A stretch of DNA of 64,000 nucleotides from Agelaius tricolor. Taxonomy: Eukaryota; Chordata; Aves; Passeriformes; Icteridae. Location: positions 95,713,381 through 95,777,380 of the forward strand of contig JALJCS010000001.1 in NCBI GenBank assembly GCA_023055355.1, given 5' to 3'. Below the pieces are notes generated by a model. The model ran no database searches, was not told where the DNA came from, and was given only the letters and a program-made list of their open reading frames with translations. A program made the translations under genes and the position numbers. The first letter of the stretch is position 1. Each line of letters starts with the position of its first letter. Positions 1-14,300 of the stretch are shown here, one piece after another.

Positions 1-1896
1 GAAATCCCAACAGAAAAGATGGTTTAACTTTGAGGAACTTATTTTCAGACCCACACATAAATTTAAAAATATATTCCCTATTCCTTCTTTAGTTCCATGC
101 ACTGTTTGTGTTTTCATTGTCTGGCTTGTGGCAAGCAGATAGGTATGTTCTGTTGGAGTATTTGTCTACAGGGTAAACTTCAAAGAACTGCTGTGGATGA
201 TTCAACTTTTGCCTCATCTTCTCTCTACGTATTCCCAAGAGCAGACCCCAGTCTTGTTGTACTGGCTGAGTTAAACCATTCCATATTAATCATAGTCATC
301 TTGAACTTTCCTGATAATGATAATGAAATTTGAAGGTTCAGATTGTAAGAACATGTTTACATAGATACTGTATTTATTGTTGGGAAAATTACTCTATTGG
401 CCTGAGGACAGTATAGATACTTCATGGCTGGGGAAATGCCAACTGTACATTAGATGATTTTTATCTTGGAAAGATTAAATGCACACTATTCCATTCCAAC
501 TTTATTTGTTTCATTTCTGTCGTCAGCTTTGGCATTGGGTCCCTTTATAAAATGGGTCTACTCTTTAAACATTTGTATTTGGTAAAATGTTGGTATGATT
601 AATAATTGGAATGGCTTCAGATAGCTCATTTAATTGTCATTGTTGCTTTTATTTATTTGATTAATTATTTTAACTTATTTTTGTTTATTTGCTGTTGCAG
701 AGGACTTCTATTTCATGTATTATATAATTTGGTTTTGGCACACACAAAGTTACAAATTAGCAAAAATAACATTTCACTCTAAAAGTTATAGCAATTTTAT
801 AAAAGATCAGTGAATTTCATATTTCAAATAGAGTATCAAAGTAGAGCTTTAGAAAAAATGAAATTATGTTTTTGTTCATATACGAGTTCGAAACTTGTTT
901 TAATTTAGTTTATACCGTGTCACTTTCTTCTGTGGGTTGCCTTCTTGCACTTTCTTGACTACACTTAAAATTTGATTTTGCCTGTTCAATCACTGTCTTT
1001 GCTGAAAAGTCATTTCTTATTTCCTGAGACATGGTGGCATTGCAGATCAGCTTAGATATTTGCACTGACAAATCCTTGGCTTAGCACTTGGTTCAGAAAG
1101 AACCTGAAACTACGATTAGCCATAAGTAGCATTGTTTTTCATGGGACTGCTCATATCCTTTTAAGAAGCACTCTCTTGTGCACTTCCCTCGAGTCTGTAA
1201 CCAAGAAGGGAGGGCTGTGCTTGGCTTGGGAGGGAATCCGTGCTTTTGCCCTCATTTAGGTGCTCTGAGATGTCCACATGCCAGGAGTGCTCAGGCATTT
1301 GGAGGGAACCTTGGAGAAGAAAGAAAACAGGTAATGCTGATTCGCAGTCAGCCATGAACGTTTCAACAGCAATTTGTTATGCACTTTTGTAAAGTCTGTT
1401 GATGATTTTGGTTTGGTAAATTTGGTGAAGATTTATAGCAGTGCACAGAAACTACCTGTAGAAACTTCAGTAAGGGTGTGAGACCAGTATGCTTGATTTA
1501 CTAGCAAACAGTGCTGTCATGGCCACTTCACAACTCCTTTGCAGCCATTATCATCTCCTAAACCACTTCTGTTAGCACCCCGTACAGGACACCAGCACTG
1601 CTGCTAGAAGGCAGACTGCAATTTATAAGCATGCAAAGTTTCTAATGTAAAATTCAGCTGAACTCTGCATCCCTCTTGGATCAAATCCTCCTTGAGAAAA
1701 GTTTACCACCATTACATCAGCATGGAAGCAGCATAAGCAACATACATGTCTGAAACTGCAAACTACAGCTCAGAAGTTGTTTTTAGTCTTGGAAGGGACT
1801 GTTGTACCTATTCCCAGAATCAGTATCTGTATAATCCCATCAAATTCCTTGGAATAAAATCCCCAACATACACTTTTCACCTGCAGATATCTTCCA

Positions 1897-1970
1897 TGTC
1901 TTGCCTTGCGTCATCTTTGCCTTGTCTTGTCTTGCCTTGTCTTATCTTCTCTTGTCTTCCTTTTTCTTGT
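1897..1970 (+). repeat. Degenerate CTTGT/CTTGC pentamer microsatellite
   Basis: About 74 bases made almost entirely of C and T with regular G, reading as imperfect repeats of CTTGT, CTTGC and CTTCT. The copies have drifted and the tract ends in a T-rich run. This is a simple-sequence repeat; the short open frame across it (leucine/proline/cysteine-rich) is a by-product. Confidence 0.75.
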
Positions 1971-3911
1971 AACCAATTTTCCTTCTAATGAAGACACATC
2001 TTGATTTACCAAAGAAAAGGAGGTAACAGTCTTTTGCACACCATCACTGAGCTCAGGCTTCTGCATGTTCTGTCCTTTTTCTTGCCCCCAGTCTCTTGTC
2101 TATTCAGCAGTTAAAGCCTCGTGGAGAAAGAGCTGCATTTGTACTGAACAAAGCTATTTCTCAGTGAGCTCCTGTGGCTTACTGTAAGATCCATAATACC
2201 AAATAGTTTAATGTGGCAACAGTTCAGTAAGGACAAGGAAAAAAAAAGACATTTAGGTCACATTCCTAGTTTCTGAGAAAATACAGAGGGGCAGAAGAAG
2301 GAAAGGAAATAGACTTATGTCTGGAAAAAGCTAACATACAAAGCTTAGTCCCCTAGCATGAAAAAAGAACTGTGTCACAGACATAGCTGAGGTTAAGAAT
2401 AGACATGTTACATCATCTTTTGCACAATGCAGTAGTGGGAAAAGGGAGGAAATGAGGACTTAGGAGAGGAATAAATAAATTACAGCCAGATTTTATAGAA
2501 AAAGGCTAGACTGGATGCTCCTTAGGAAAAATCTGGATTGTGGTCTGTGTTAGAAACAGGTAAGGAAAGAATGGAAAAAACTGCTCTAACACAAAGAAAA
2601 GAATAGCTGGGGTTACTGACATGGTAAGAACCTGACAACATTCAGGGTTTTTTTTCTTTTTCTTGTCTTAAGAGATCTTGTAATTGCTTCTGGCATGTTA
2701 GTGATTGTGGCAAGCTGTGTGCCAACATTTGAAATGCCAGGGTCTTCCTAAGCCCAATGAAGAAAATGTGTACATTAGAAGCTCCTAATAAACACAGCCC
2801 ACATGCCAGCTAATGCTGGAGTTATTTTCAGGGACCTAACAACCTGTTCAGAAACTCTTTATTTCTTACTATTTCTTTATGGCTTTCACCATAAATAATC
2901 AAGAAACTGATCCTTCATTTGTTAGGCCATAGGAGCTGAGCTGCATGGCCTGTCACCTTCTGAATCTTCAGGCAGTGCTTTGAGAAACACCTGGTCTGTG
3001 CTTCCATTTCAAGCCAGAAGCAGAGAAATTGAGGGAAGGACAAAAAGGTGTGCTTTGTGTTTCTTAGTCATCTAGGAAAAAACCAATATCCTAGCTTTGA
3101 AAACACAGACTGAAAGTCTGAACACAATTTAAATATTGTGGACAAATATTTGGAAAAATAAACAATGTGCATATGGTTACTAAGGAAAATTGCTGGATAC
3201 TAACTGGTTAAGTTTGAAACAGGTGTTATACAAAGATTGTAAAAGCTGCAGCCTAAGGATAAAAGCAAATTTAGGTTGGTACAATATGTCTTCTGAAAAA
3301 AACCATTAGTTTAATTCTGGAGCACTGCATTAATATGTGGAACAGGATGGGGTCTAATTCTTGGAAGCATTCTTTCTGCTCTGCTCATTAGGAAAATGGA
3401 AACATATTCTGGAACATCCTGGGATTTAATAGATCTTATAAATTTGAGGTTTTGGCAATTAAAATTATCTCTGAATATTTATTTAAAACCCTTTAGAATG
3501 CTGATATAGATTTGCTTTAAGCAGGCAAGCAGATTCAGGAAGATGTGCCTTGTAAAGGACCATAATTCCTAATTCCAGTCTTACTTGAAGGCTGTGTGTC
3601 TAGGGTAGTGTGTGTCCCAGAAAACAGACCAAAGGACTGTTTCTAATCAGTTTGCATTCACAGCCACACATAAATCCAAAGATAAGCCAGTGACAATATA
3701 AGATGTGCTCACCTTGTAAAAGGGTCCATGTTGTTTCTACCCTTCTTTAAGAAAACAGCTCTTAGATTATAATGAGATCACAAATATGTAGGATCTAATG
3801 AGATCTGAAAGGGACACTATGAATCAAAGACTTTTTGCCTCAACTACAACAACTTTTTTTCAGGACAATGTTGTTCATGTGCTGACCTCCAGAAGACCAG
3901 GAAAAGGATTC

Positions 3912-3936
3912 CTTCCATTGCTTCCATTGCTTCCAT
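3912..3936 (+). repeat. Short 9-bp tandem repeat
   Basis: The unit CTTCCATTG is present 2.8 times in a row without mismatch. It is probably a replication-slippage product with no function implied. Confidence 0.7.
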
Positions 3937-4710
3937 CTTCACAGTGGCTTCTTGATCCTCTCACAAACTTCCAGCTGCAAAGCTTTTAGGAGAGTTTGGG
4001 CAAGTTGTTGGTAAGGGGGACTAGACAGAAGACACTGCATGCTTATATGATAGGAATAAATTGAGGATGATTGAGTAAAATTGGCTTCAGCATTACAAAA
4101 ATTGCAATGTTCAAATTCGAAAATATAACACTATCTTTTGAAGAGTGCTTTTCATGCTGTATGAAATAATGTGTGGTTTTATGCAAAGAAAAAATTGAAA
4201 AGAACTACTTTCAAACAATTGCACAATGAGACATGAAGTTACAGGAGTGGAAATATGTGTATTTGGATCAATTTTTACAGGAAAAAGTAATTAATATTTA
4301 GATTATGCTGTTTTGTTTTTGGGTTTGTTTTTTTTTTGGTCAATTGAGAAGAAATAGTTTTATAAGTATGCTTCCTGTAGCAAGTTCTGATGATCATTTC
4401 CTCATTTCAGATGGGTTATTTTTCCTCAGTCCTCCAAAGTAAGCCAGTTCAAAATACCTCCAGAACAGCAGGGGATTAAGCTGTCAGAAATATAAGTCTA
4501 AATATAGGTAAAACCTGCTTTAGCCACTATTTTAATATGAAAAGAGACTGTTTCAGACTACTCAGAAAATAAAAAAAAATTTGAAACAGACACCTAGAAG
4601 TCACACACTTTACAGGAGTCCTGCCTGGAATGACCTATCCAAGTCAAGGTCACTATGGCTGAACTCTGAGACTGTTTGGAAGTTTCAGTTCCAAAGAGAA
4701 TGGAAATATT

Positions 4711-4812
4711 CATGGAATCAGAATGGTTTGGGTTGGAAAGGACTTTAAGGATCATCTAGTTCCAACCTGCCAGGGGCAGGAACACCTTCCACTAGACTAC
4801 ATTGCTCAAAGC
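4711..4812 (-). mobile_element. CR1 LINE, short 3' end fragment
   Basis: The plus strand begins with a decayed tail (ATGGAATCAGAATGG) followed by the hallmark GGTTTGGGTTGGAAAGGAC. It continues through the 'atcatctagttccaacc', 'ggcaggaacaccttccact' and 'ttgctcaaagc' blocks. This is the reverse complement of the avian CR1 3' untranslated end, so the element points to the minus strand and is severely 5'-truncated, as most CR1 copies are. It has no coding capacity. Confidence 0.93.
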
Positions 4813-7800
4813 TTTCATTGTTTCCATTATTACCGTGGTTTTACAGAGTTTAAAGCCCTTCTGCAGTATTAAATGTCATTTCCCAAGCAAACTCATTGTG
4901 GTGTTATAATTGCAGTAAATCCCCTTAAAAAATAATTTTATTAGATTTGACTTTGTGTTTGGCAAATGCAATAAAAGCAATAGCATCGTTTGGCCTGTAG
5001 TCACCAGGCAGTCCCACAGAAATCTGTCCTGCCAGCAGAGCAGCTCAGAGCAGCTCCAACCTCCTCAGCACTGGAAGCAAAATTTACATTCTGCCATCAT
5101 GTTTTGGCTGAGACCTTCCTGCTTAGTGGATGGTGAAGAAGGGTAGAAGACAGTCAAGTGTGAAGGGAGACAGATGCTGTTGCTATTCCAAGACTGCTAT
5201 ATACACTCTAGGTCTGCTTACTGAAAGCCTTGCCAGGCTTCCATCACAGGCAAAAAGACTGAGAATTCCATTCTGATGCTGCTCAATGTCACTGTCTTTT
5301 CACTTGTGCCAGTATAAATGTCACCAGTCCCACAGGTGTAACCCACAAGGATAAAGTCAGGCATCTCATCCTGTGAGTGCCTCCTACCCTCTGGGATAAC
5401 CTGGGATAACCTCTCTTGGCTACTACTGGCACCAGTGATCTTGGCCAATTGATCTTAATTCCCCCATCAGTACAGCCTTCCACACAAACCTTCCCTTTAA
5501 ACAGGGGGCTGAATTCGTGCTGGCTGGTCCTTGATTGCTCTGTGTGGCAGAAAGTCCATGACCTTGCTAGGGTAGTGGAGTGAGAAGGACAGGGGAATAG
5601 CATTGTGGAAGTGTGTTGCCTCAGGAAAGACCTGCGACATCTAGCAGTTTTCTGGAACTAAAATCTCTTCTGTTTCTACCTAACTTAGCTGGGAATCTCA
5701 TCTGGAATTCTAAATAGTAATTTTTTCAAACTACATACAAACATTATCTTCTTTTTTAACAATGTTTTTGAGTTACTCTGCTTGTTTATGCTTATCTTGA
5801 CTATCTGAATGGAGTATTTTAACACTGGGACTCTAAAGCCAGCTAATACCATACCAATGGTATGTGATCTGCTTAGTGTTTGGTACAAAACCAGGTACTT
5901 GTTTACTTGCAGTTTTACACTGGATTTTGAAATTGTATTCCTTTCTGGAAAGATATGAGCACATCAGAGGGAGGAGGGAGTGGGACTGCTGAGGAGCTAT
6001 GTGAAGCACCAATATTGACCTGATTTTCACGCTGGCACTTTGCCTTTCAGCCTGGAAGTCTTCTGGAAGGTATTGTGACTTCCTGTCTGGATTTTAGACA
6101 CCTAGTAGAAAATAATCTCCTTCTTGGCATGAATCCTGGACATTTTGGAATATATTCGAGTTTATGATTTAAATTTTAAAACCATTTCCTAAAACTATGT
6201 TTGATAAACTAGTTCACAACATGCTTGTTATTGCATCAGTCTGTAAGTTGCACATAATTCAACTAGCTTAACCTAATTTCATTTACCAATTACTTAATCT
6301 CTATGGTGGCTGCAGCAGATTTGCTGAGCTTTTGTCTTTTTTTCCTTTCCCATCTCCTGCTCACCTACTCACCTCATTGTTGCTTTTCTTCCCTTTCACA
6401 GTTACTTCACCAGCATCTTGCTTCCCCAATCCCTCCTCCCTTTTCTGAAGCTCCATTACACCATACTTCCATGTCAGTTGTTTTGCACCAGGAGGTGCTG
6501 ATTTGTTATCACCTCAGTGTGAAAGGTGTTCAGATTCTGTGGAACATGATTTAAAATGCAATTTGTTAGAGATAATACAATGAAGACATCTTACTTCCCT
6601 GTAGATGCTGGGAGCCCAAGTTGTAAAACATTGAACAAGCCCCCAATGAACTAATAGTCTTTAAATATTTACACAATTACTTTAATTTCAGAACACTAAA
6701 CATCCTCCTAAACATTATTTGGAGACAAACAGAGTGCTGTGCAGCACACTGATCTCTCTGTTAAACCGAGGATCTTTGTCACCATGGCACTTGTGTGTGT
6801 TTGAGTGTGAGTCTGACTGTGTGTCAGTGAGTGTGAATTTGACTGTGTGTTTGCCCTGCCTTAATATGAGCAGAGAAGAATGTTTCTACATTACCTGGCA
6901 GAAAATTATTGAAATTCCTCAGGTTTAGAAGAAGCTAATATGTCTTATTTGAAGTGCTTTATTTAGCTTAATAATAGAGCAGAAAGGAAGTGTTGGTTGT
7001 GATCAGAACTAACTTTTCAGGCTTCCTAGAGCTCTGTTAGAGAGAAACCTGGACTTAGACTGCAGAGATACCCACTCATCTATTCCATAAAACAAAGCTT
7101 TCCTGAAAATGAACAAGACAAGAGGTTTAACTAGGGGGAAATTGTCTGACCATGACAAAAAATATTAGCTGGTCTGAGAGGCAAGAAGTGCTGTAAAATA
7201 GACATCAAGATTCCTTTTTATGGCATAGCTGAGCATTTAGTGCCTACATCAAAGAAGTGCTGGCTTTGACTTTCATTTATTAAAAAAATGAAATTTCGGA
7301 ACTATGTCTTCAGTGTTACTGAAGATTAAAATTCTGTTGCAGACAGATCTAATGTTCCCTTTCTACAAACCACATTCCCTTTCCTAAGTTTGTCATTGGT
7401 GTTCTTGCAGTACTTCTATGTTAAATATTCTGGATTGCCCACTAGTACTGGTTTCCAAGACATAAACCAGAGAGAAAAAAAAGTCAATAAACAATGCATA
7501 ATAAAAATTATAACTGATGAATCTGTGGTACTTTTAAAGAACAGATGCCCTCCTTGCATGTGCATAAACCCTTCTCCTAGAAGGTCTGAATTCCAGAGCC
7601 ACGTCTCTTGCTTATTTACTTGGTGAAATTTCCTGTTTTCTTCTGTGCTTTGACTATTGCTTCTTGTCCACATCTCAACTCCTTTATTAAGCACAGCAAA
7701 TGAAAAGAGCACTATCAGTTAGTCATTGTTTCTTTCTTCTCATCACTGGAATGTCTTGTTATTAAAATAATATACCAAGCCATGTTTCGCCTTCTGTTAT

Positions 7801-10800
7801 TTGCATATTTGTGTCACATTCCTTCGTATCTTAAAGAAAACATGTTGATTTTCTGATGGGAATGCCATGCACAGTCTGCTGGTGTGGTTTAGAGGTTAAG
7901 ACAAAACAGATTCAAAGGAGGTTAAACAAATATTTTCACATCACCATGTAATTTTCTCAGGTCATTCATAAAAGTTTGTTCTATTATTTGAAGTCAATTT
8001 GTCTTCAGTAAAATGAATTAGTTTTTACTTCTTTTTTTAAATGAGTCTAAGAAAGAACAGATAGATGAATTAACCCTTCACATAAGACTGAATAAATCTG
8101 AATCTTTCTGAAGATAAGTAGGTGCTTATGAAATATGATATATTTCATGGTCAGTGCTATTGAAGTTCCAAGTTTCACTTTGTATTCTGCTAGAACAGAA
8201 AAACAAAATCTCTCCTAAAATGATCTTATGAGATAGATCTGTGGGCTTTTTATGGTATCCAGTTTAAAGCAATAGCATTCTCTGCATTGGCAATAACCTA
8301 TTGATGATTTAAGATGGAAAAAGAGGTTTCTTGGCAACCTTCTTGTGCTTTTTATACAAAGTACAAAGTGTCTTCAGTCTTGTCTGGTTTAACATGGAAC
8401 TGGAAGGTGTTTATTTAGGTAGATATATCTAGCTGACACTGGGGTATCTTTGTGGTGGTACTGTCTGCATCTGGAAGAAAAATACAAACTTCCCTTTCAC
8501 CCCATTTTTATTGATTATGAAAACCATGTTGTTTCTTAGCACCAGCCTTAACAGGAAAGACCCACGCAGAAAAAAAAGACATTATAGGAAGTGGACCAAT
8601 TATCCCCCATCAGTCTATGGGTCTTGTTGAAAAGTGTGGTGGAAAGTGGTGTGATGTTCCACTGTCTACTCCTGATAATATGTCTCCACAACTGCTCTGC
8701 TCTGCTGATATGACTGTTTCCAGGAAAATGTTTTCAATCCCATATGATTTCTGTATTTTGTTTTAAGATACAACATAATTAAGAGAGAACATCTCTTGAG
8801 AGCACATGCCATATTTGCTGATGCTTTATCTAGTGCTGAGATATTCTTTTTATTTTGCAACTTGTGAAATATTAGAAATATTGTCATATTGCTTTGTTTT
8901 TGTCACCACATTTCTCCAATTGAAATTTTATGGTTCTGAGGACAAGAAACATTTGCTGTTTGCAAACTGGGGTGCTCCTCCTTCAATTCCTGTTACATGT
9001 CTCATGCTGAGAAGCACTGATCACCAATATACCAGAAGAAAGAGAGGAAGAAACAAATGTGAGAAGGAATTTCAGAGTTTTATTAGCCTCTGAAAGAGAC
9101 TGGAGATATTTATGGTTTATATAATTTTGAAGGTAAAAAATAAAATGAAACTCAAAGTTTATTCTGTTAAGAATGACACAGATCGTTTTCATATGGGAAT
9201 AGTCACTGGTGTTGTACATATAAGAAAAAAATTATGGTTTTGCTTACAAAAGCTGTCAAGTGGAGGACTTTGAGAAACTAAGTATTTTCTTTGCAGTACA
9301 TGTTTCAGACCAATGTTGCTGATGTGAAACTTAAACATTTACATTATGAATCACACCAAGTATCACTGTAATATATTAGGAAAATGAAAGCCTTCCACAG
9401 AAAGCCTGCTTTATTTTAAAATGACAGTATTAGACGTTTACCTTGCCTTTTTTTTTTTTTGAATGACAAAACTCAATGTTTAATACTTGCTCATATAAGT
9501 ATTTGGAAATTTTACTGGGTTCCTTTATAATGTTTACTGCATCAAAAAACCTACTAAACTCCCAAAGGGTCACATTTGGAACCAAGTGTCACAAAATCCT
9601 AAGAAAAGACAGAATTTGAAAATAATAGCTGGTACATAAAGCCTACTGACATAACACATCCTGATGAATCTTTGTTCTGGCTTAATGAAACAGAAGTGAG
9701 GAGCACATTTGTTTTGGAGATAGTAGGAGTGTACTGCTCAGAGTCATTATTTAATGTGACAGGATATGTAATAAGAATGAGATAGGACACACAATGAAAA
9801 AGCAAGAGTGTAATAAAAACCATATTTCTTTGAGCCTGGATATACTTGCCCATCCCTTTTTAATGTTTTTGGCTATTTCATCTGAGCTAATCTGAGGTAA
9901 TCTCAGGTATTTAAAAATTTTGTTTGAATACAAATCCAATAAACAGAAATAATACTGGCAAAAACTTAAAAGGAGAAGGACAGCAGACAAACAAGCCCTG
10001 CTAGAAAAATGAAGAAACTTGCTCAGAGTAAGCAGCAAGATAATGGAAAGCCTGATATCAGAACACAACTGCCCCAAAGAGAGGCGCTGTGGAAACTTAG
10101 GGGCACAATAACTTTGCAGATATTTGATTAATATAAGGCATAAAGAAACTCAAGTTAAGTCCATGGCAGCCATTTTGTTGTTTATTTGAAGGGCTATATT
10201 TGCCATAAAGACAAGAGAAATCTCATGTGGACTAAGGTATGGGAAACATCAGAGGCAAAACTGTAGAAATAGCTCTGCCTGATCACTCTCAGCAGGATCT
10301 GCTTTCCAGCATCTTTAATGAGGTAAAAAAAGATTTTTGGTGAGAGCAGTGTGTAGGAGTAAAAACACTATTAACAAAATCTGTACAACAGATCTTGTGA
10401 AGGCATTATCTCCACTTTATTTCCTTTTCAGATTGATCACTACTGTAGTAACTAATTAAAAATAATTAATTAAAAAGAAACAACATAAATATGACAGAAG
10501 TCTAGGGTGATTTTGAGGAGACAAAATTGTGCTTAGACAAGAAAGTATGGTAAATAGTATGTGTGACAGAAATAATAACTTTTTTTTTCCTCCTAAATGC
10601 TTCTAGCCATGTATATTTTATTGGTACATTGTTGAATTCCTCAAAAAACTAGCCTGAATTGCCCCAACATTGGGCTGTAAACAGGACAAAGTCTGTTACC
10701 TCAAATGCTTCCTCTCATCCAGGTGATACCAGAAGACACAGACTGATATTTGGGCCAGAAACTTTCAAAACCCATAAAAGATCAGGAATTCTGTCTTAGA

Positions 10801-11158
10801 ATGAACTTTATTGTGTCTCATGGTTTAACCTCAGCTATAAATTATTGTATCAATGGATGGGTCTTGAATAAATGCTATCTTTAATGAAAAACAATCATCT
10901 GAATGTAAAAATTACTGGTGTTTCCATGAGATTCTCCCTCTGTAGAAAGATGTAAGATAAAGAAGAGAGCTTCTTGCATTCCTGAAGGATTACATGAGAT
11001 CTTGCTAGTTTGAGAGAGCTGGAAGACTGGCTGCTGCATGTCTAGAAAGGACAGAATGGGGTTTTGTCAGACACAGCTCTTCCTATTCTTTACATGACCA
11101 TTTGTACTTATTCTGTACTGATACTTTGTCCTGTTATATGCTCTTCATTAATATATGT
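4813..11158. other. Gene-free stretch
   Basis: No gene or identifiable mobile element seen. Minor features are a 10-base direct duplication (CTGGGATAAC twice, 5391-5410), a GT-rich patch at about 6797-6853 and a T13 run at 9448-9460. The segment 5210-5620 is less AT-rich than its surroundings and has open frames of up to 104 codons on the minus strand. I recognise no domain in it, and it may be an unidentified old repeat. Confidence 0.55.
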
Positions 11159-11317
11159 CTTGACACAGGTTTTATCATAACAACCTTGTCAAACCTTTAA
11201 GGTCTGGTGTTCTTGATGCAGGTTTTATCGTAACAACCTTGTCAAACCTTTAAGGTCTGGTGTTCTTGATGCAGGTTTTATCATAACAACCTTGTCAAAC
11301 CTTTAAGGTCTGGTGTT
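11159..11317 (+). repeat. 53-bp tandem repeat, three copies
   Basis: Three head-to-tail copies of exactly 53 bp, at 11159-11211, 11212-11264 and 11265-11317. They share the blocks CAGGTTTTATC, AACAACCTTGTCAAACC and TTTAAGGTCTGGTGTT. Copy 1 differs at its start (CTTGACACAG versus CTTGATGCAG) and copy 2 has ATCGTAAC where the others have ATCATAAC. Only about three differences over 159 bases implies recent amplification, so copy number may vary between individuals. The unit is unrelated in sequence to the 53-bp minisatellite near 50 kb. Confidence 0.97.
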
Positions 11318-14300
11318 CAGTGACCACAACTGAACTCTTAAGCAGGAGGTAAAAAATTTTGGAAAAAGGAAATAAAATGAGTCTTTTCATCATGCTAGTC
11401 ACAGTATGTCTGCAATAGCCTGAGCTTTCAGTTCCAGTAGTCTTTGCCATCCTAGCAACTGGAAAAAATATTTTTACTTGCAGTGTCCATGTTTGTGCTG
11501 GAAGGTGAGTGGGATGCAGCAAATCAGAGCAAAATAACCATCTTACAGGGCAAAAATTTAATGCAAAGTCACACTTTAATGTAAATTTTTATATAAGACT
11601 GAAGTTTACAGACGTAAAGGCATCTCCTAACCCCTAGGAACTCTGGATTGTGCTCTTTTTTTAAGGTCAATTGAAATAAGTGGTGCTTATTTAATTTCTC
11701 TTGTTATGCATTCATTGTTTTCCTGTGCCTGCTGCAGTAGGAATAAAAGCTGAGAAAGCAGGAGCAGAATCATGGCCTCAGGCTACAACTTCATCAGCCT
11801 TTGAAAGGGATTAGGTGGCCTAACTGCCTACAATAAGTGGGATTGGAATCTCTCTAACATTGCATTCTTTAAACACCATAAAGAAGACATTGGTGTTAAT
11901 ATAATGACTAATTCCTTTATTTTGGTGCACACAAAAAATTAGTACCTCATCTTTAATTTCCACCAATTCCTTCTCTAGACTTATCTTGCAGAGGACTTCC
12001 TATAAGCAGACCTCATGTAGAATTGGGCAAAAGGAAAATTATGCATGCAGTAAAAATTATACAAAGCAGTTTTTATCTAAAAAAGTTGGGTAAAGAATAA
12101 AACACAAAGTTTGGAAATATTAAATCTCATTACCTCATTAAACGTGTTGGTGAGTGATTCCAGATTGTGTTACATATCAAAATTAGGACTGTATGCAGGA
12201 GAGCATAACAAAATAGACTATGAGACATCTTTTTGAAAACACAAATCATGGGAAAAACAGTATCTGTAACTTTGAACTTCACTGTTGTTTTTCTGTAAAC
12301 CTTGTCCCTTATGCAGAATACACAGTTAACATCTGGAAATTTTTGAATGAAATTTTCATGTGTAACTATGTTAATAAGAAATGTAATTATTTACCATTGA
12401 GTAAATGGTAATGAGCGATGTTGAAATAGATTAGAATTGGTTAGAGCATGGAGTTGTCCATCTTGTACTCCAATGATGTTCATTCCATGCATCCAGGATG
12501 TGAGGTTGACTCAGATCTGTGGTACAGTTTAGCCCTGAGTGATACAGAAAAACACTAAATGATTCTTCAATTTCTTCAATAAGAAATCTGGAAATGGATA
12601 TAGTTTCTCAGAGAAGTAGAAATAGTGCTAGGCAGCTTCCATTCTCAACTAGGTTATCACAAATAGATTTATCCAAGTATGGAAAATTAACTAAACCTCT
12701 TTTTCCTCAGAGACCAAATGGATGGCTGCACAAAACACTCTAATGTGCCAGAAGAAATAGATAACTTGTTGTTGGCTGTGTTCTGGATAAAATGAAACTG
12801 AAAATTAAATGGAAAGAGGAAAAATAATTCACATCTTTTTCTTTTATCTTTAGTTTGATTTGTAACCACTACAAAATTATTGTAACAGTTTTTCCTCTTT
12901 ACAGTGTTCTTATGACAGATATGAGTAAATCTTACCTTTATGGGTTTTTTTTGTCACTTTAACGCTGCTACTCCAGCTTAAAACAAACTTAGTTTCATCC
13001 TTAGTTTTGTCCTTAGAGTAGGACAAAAAATTTATTAATTGTATTTGAGATAATATAAAAAGAATTTTTTCGTAGCATTTCTATGAAAATAAAGCCCAAA
13101 TAATTCTAGATTTATATTTTAATTTTTGCTTCTCTGCATCTTCCTCTTACAGGAGATAGGGATGGGAAAATTTTTTTTGGGAGTATTCTTTTTCTCTTTG
13201 TTGTCAGACATTGATATTAACAATAATAAACTCTTCAAACTTGAAACTAAATAGAATTCTTATTCAAAAGGAGTGGTGCATACCACATTGTCTTCCATAT
13301 TGTGCAGCATTTTGTTTCAGCTTATAGCACTGGCTGAGTGTTTCTTGAACCTGAGACATCTCTTGTTCATGTTTGCTTGAAAAATTTTATGAACCTGAGA
13401 AGAATTTCAAACTTCCAACAAACCTTTAAGCTGAGTATTACAGTTTCTCTTTTGTGCCATACCACATATTTTATTCCCTGTACTAGTCAAATACAAATAT
13501 CCAACAGACAATCATAAAATATCTGATTAACATCAGCTGTAGTGATCTTAAAGTCATATTCTTGTCTGATTGACATGTATGGTGAAGCTTTACAGTTTGA
13601 AAGTCAGGTATGGAACAAGATATTGGAAGTAAATGGTTCAAATTAGATTTTAAATAAATAACTCAGCAAGATTTTGTACTTTTGGAGTCTTGCAAACTTT
13701 TGAATAGAGTTGAGATACATCTCATTAAACTTGAGCCATCTAGAAGCTAAGGCAGGCACTCCTAGATGGCTGCCTAGGCTCTGCCTGCTGTGAATGCAGA
13801 GACAAGCCTGCCCCAGGACAGCACAGTGTGCGGAATCTTGGCTTCTGTCTCACAAAAGGACACGTTGCCATTTGAAGATGACTGTGTCTATCCACTGAAC
13901 AGGAACACCAAGCAAACAGAAGTGCAAACAGAAGGCTGCACTTTGGGCAGGAAACAAGGATTTAGGCAAGTCCTTGGCCCCATCAGCTGCTCAGTATACT
14001 GTTCTCTTCTGTAAGCTCCTTGACTTGGCTACAAATCTTTGTACATGCTCGTAAAGATTTCTAAACATGCAAACGGTTATTTATACACCAAGACGTACTT
14101 GCCACTTACTTTTATGAAGGATTTTGGGAAAAAAATAACTTTTTCTCATAGTTTGCGTTTGTGGTTGTTTGCCAGGGATTGATTGTTAAGAATGAATTGA
14201 TTTCAAGTGTGATTGTATTTCTAGGGTGAACCTCCTCTTCACCAGTTCCCACAGGGTCTTGTCTATTCTCAGGGGAATTTACCTTCCCAGCAGCACACTA

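Larger units (their letters stand above)
1..4710. other. Gene-free stretch
   Basis: I see no exon, RNA gene or identifiable transposon here. The sequence is AT-rich with frequent stops on both strands; the longest open frames are 60-80 codons and match nothing I recognise. It holds the pyrimidine microsatellite and the 9-bp repeat listed separately, plus T-rich tracts near 2647-2664 and 4314-4339. Very old, diverged repeats could be present and invisible by eye. Confidence 0.6.

Noticed and set aside
11159..11317. Relationship between this 53-bp repeat and the 50-kb minisatellite
   Set aside because: Sequences share no block of similarity; only the period length coincides.
13734..13771. 10-bp inverted repeat (AGCCATCTAG/CTAGATGGCT) as a functional hairpin
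   Set aside because: Short arms with an 18-base loop are expected by chance at this scale and have no supporting context.
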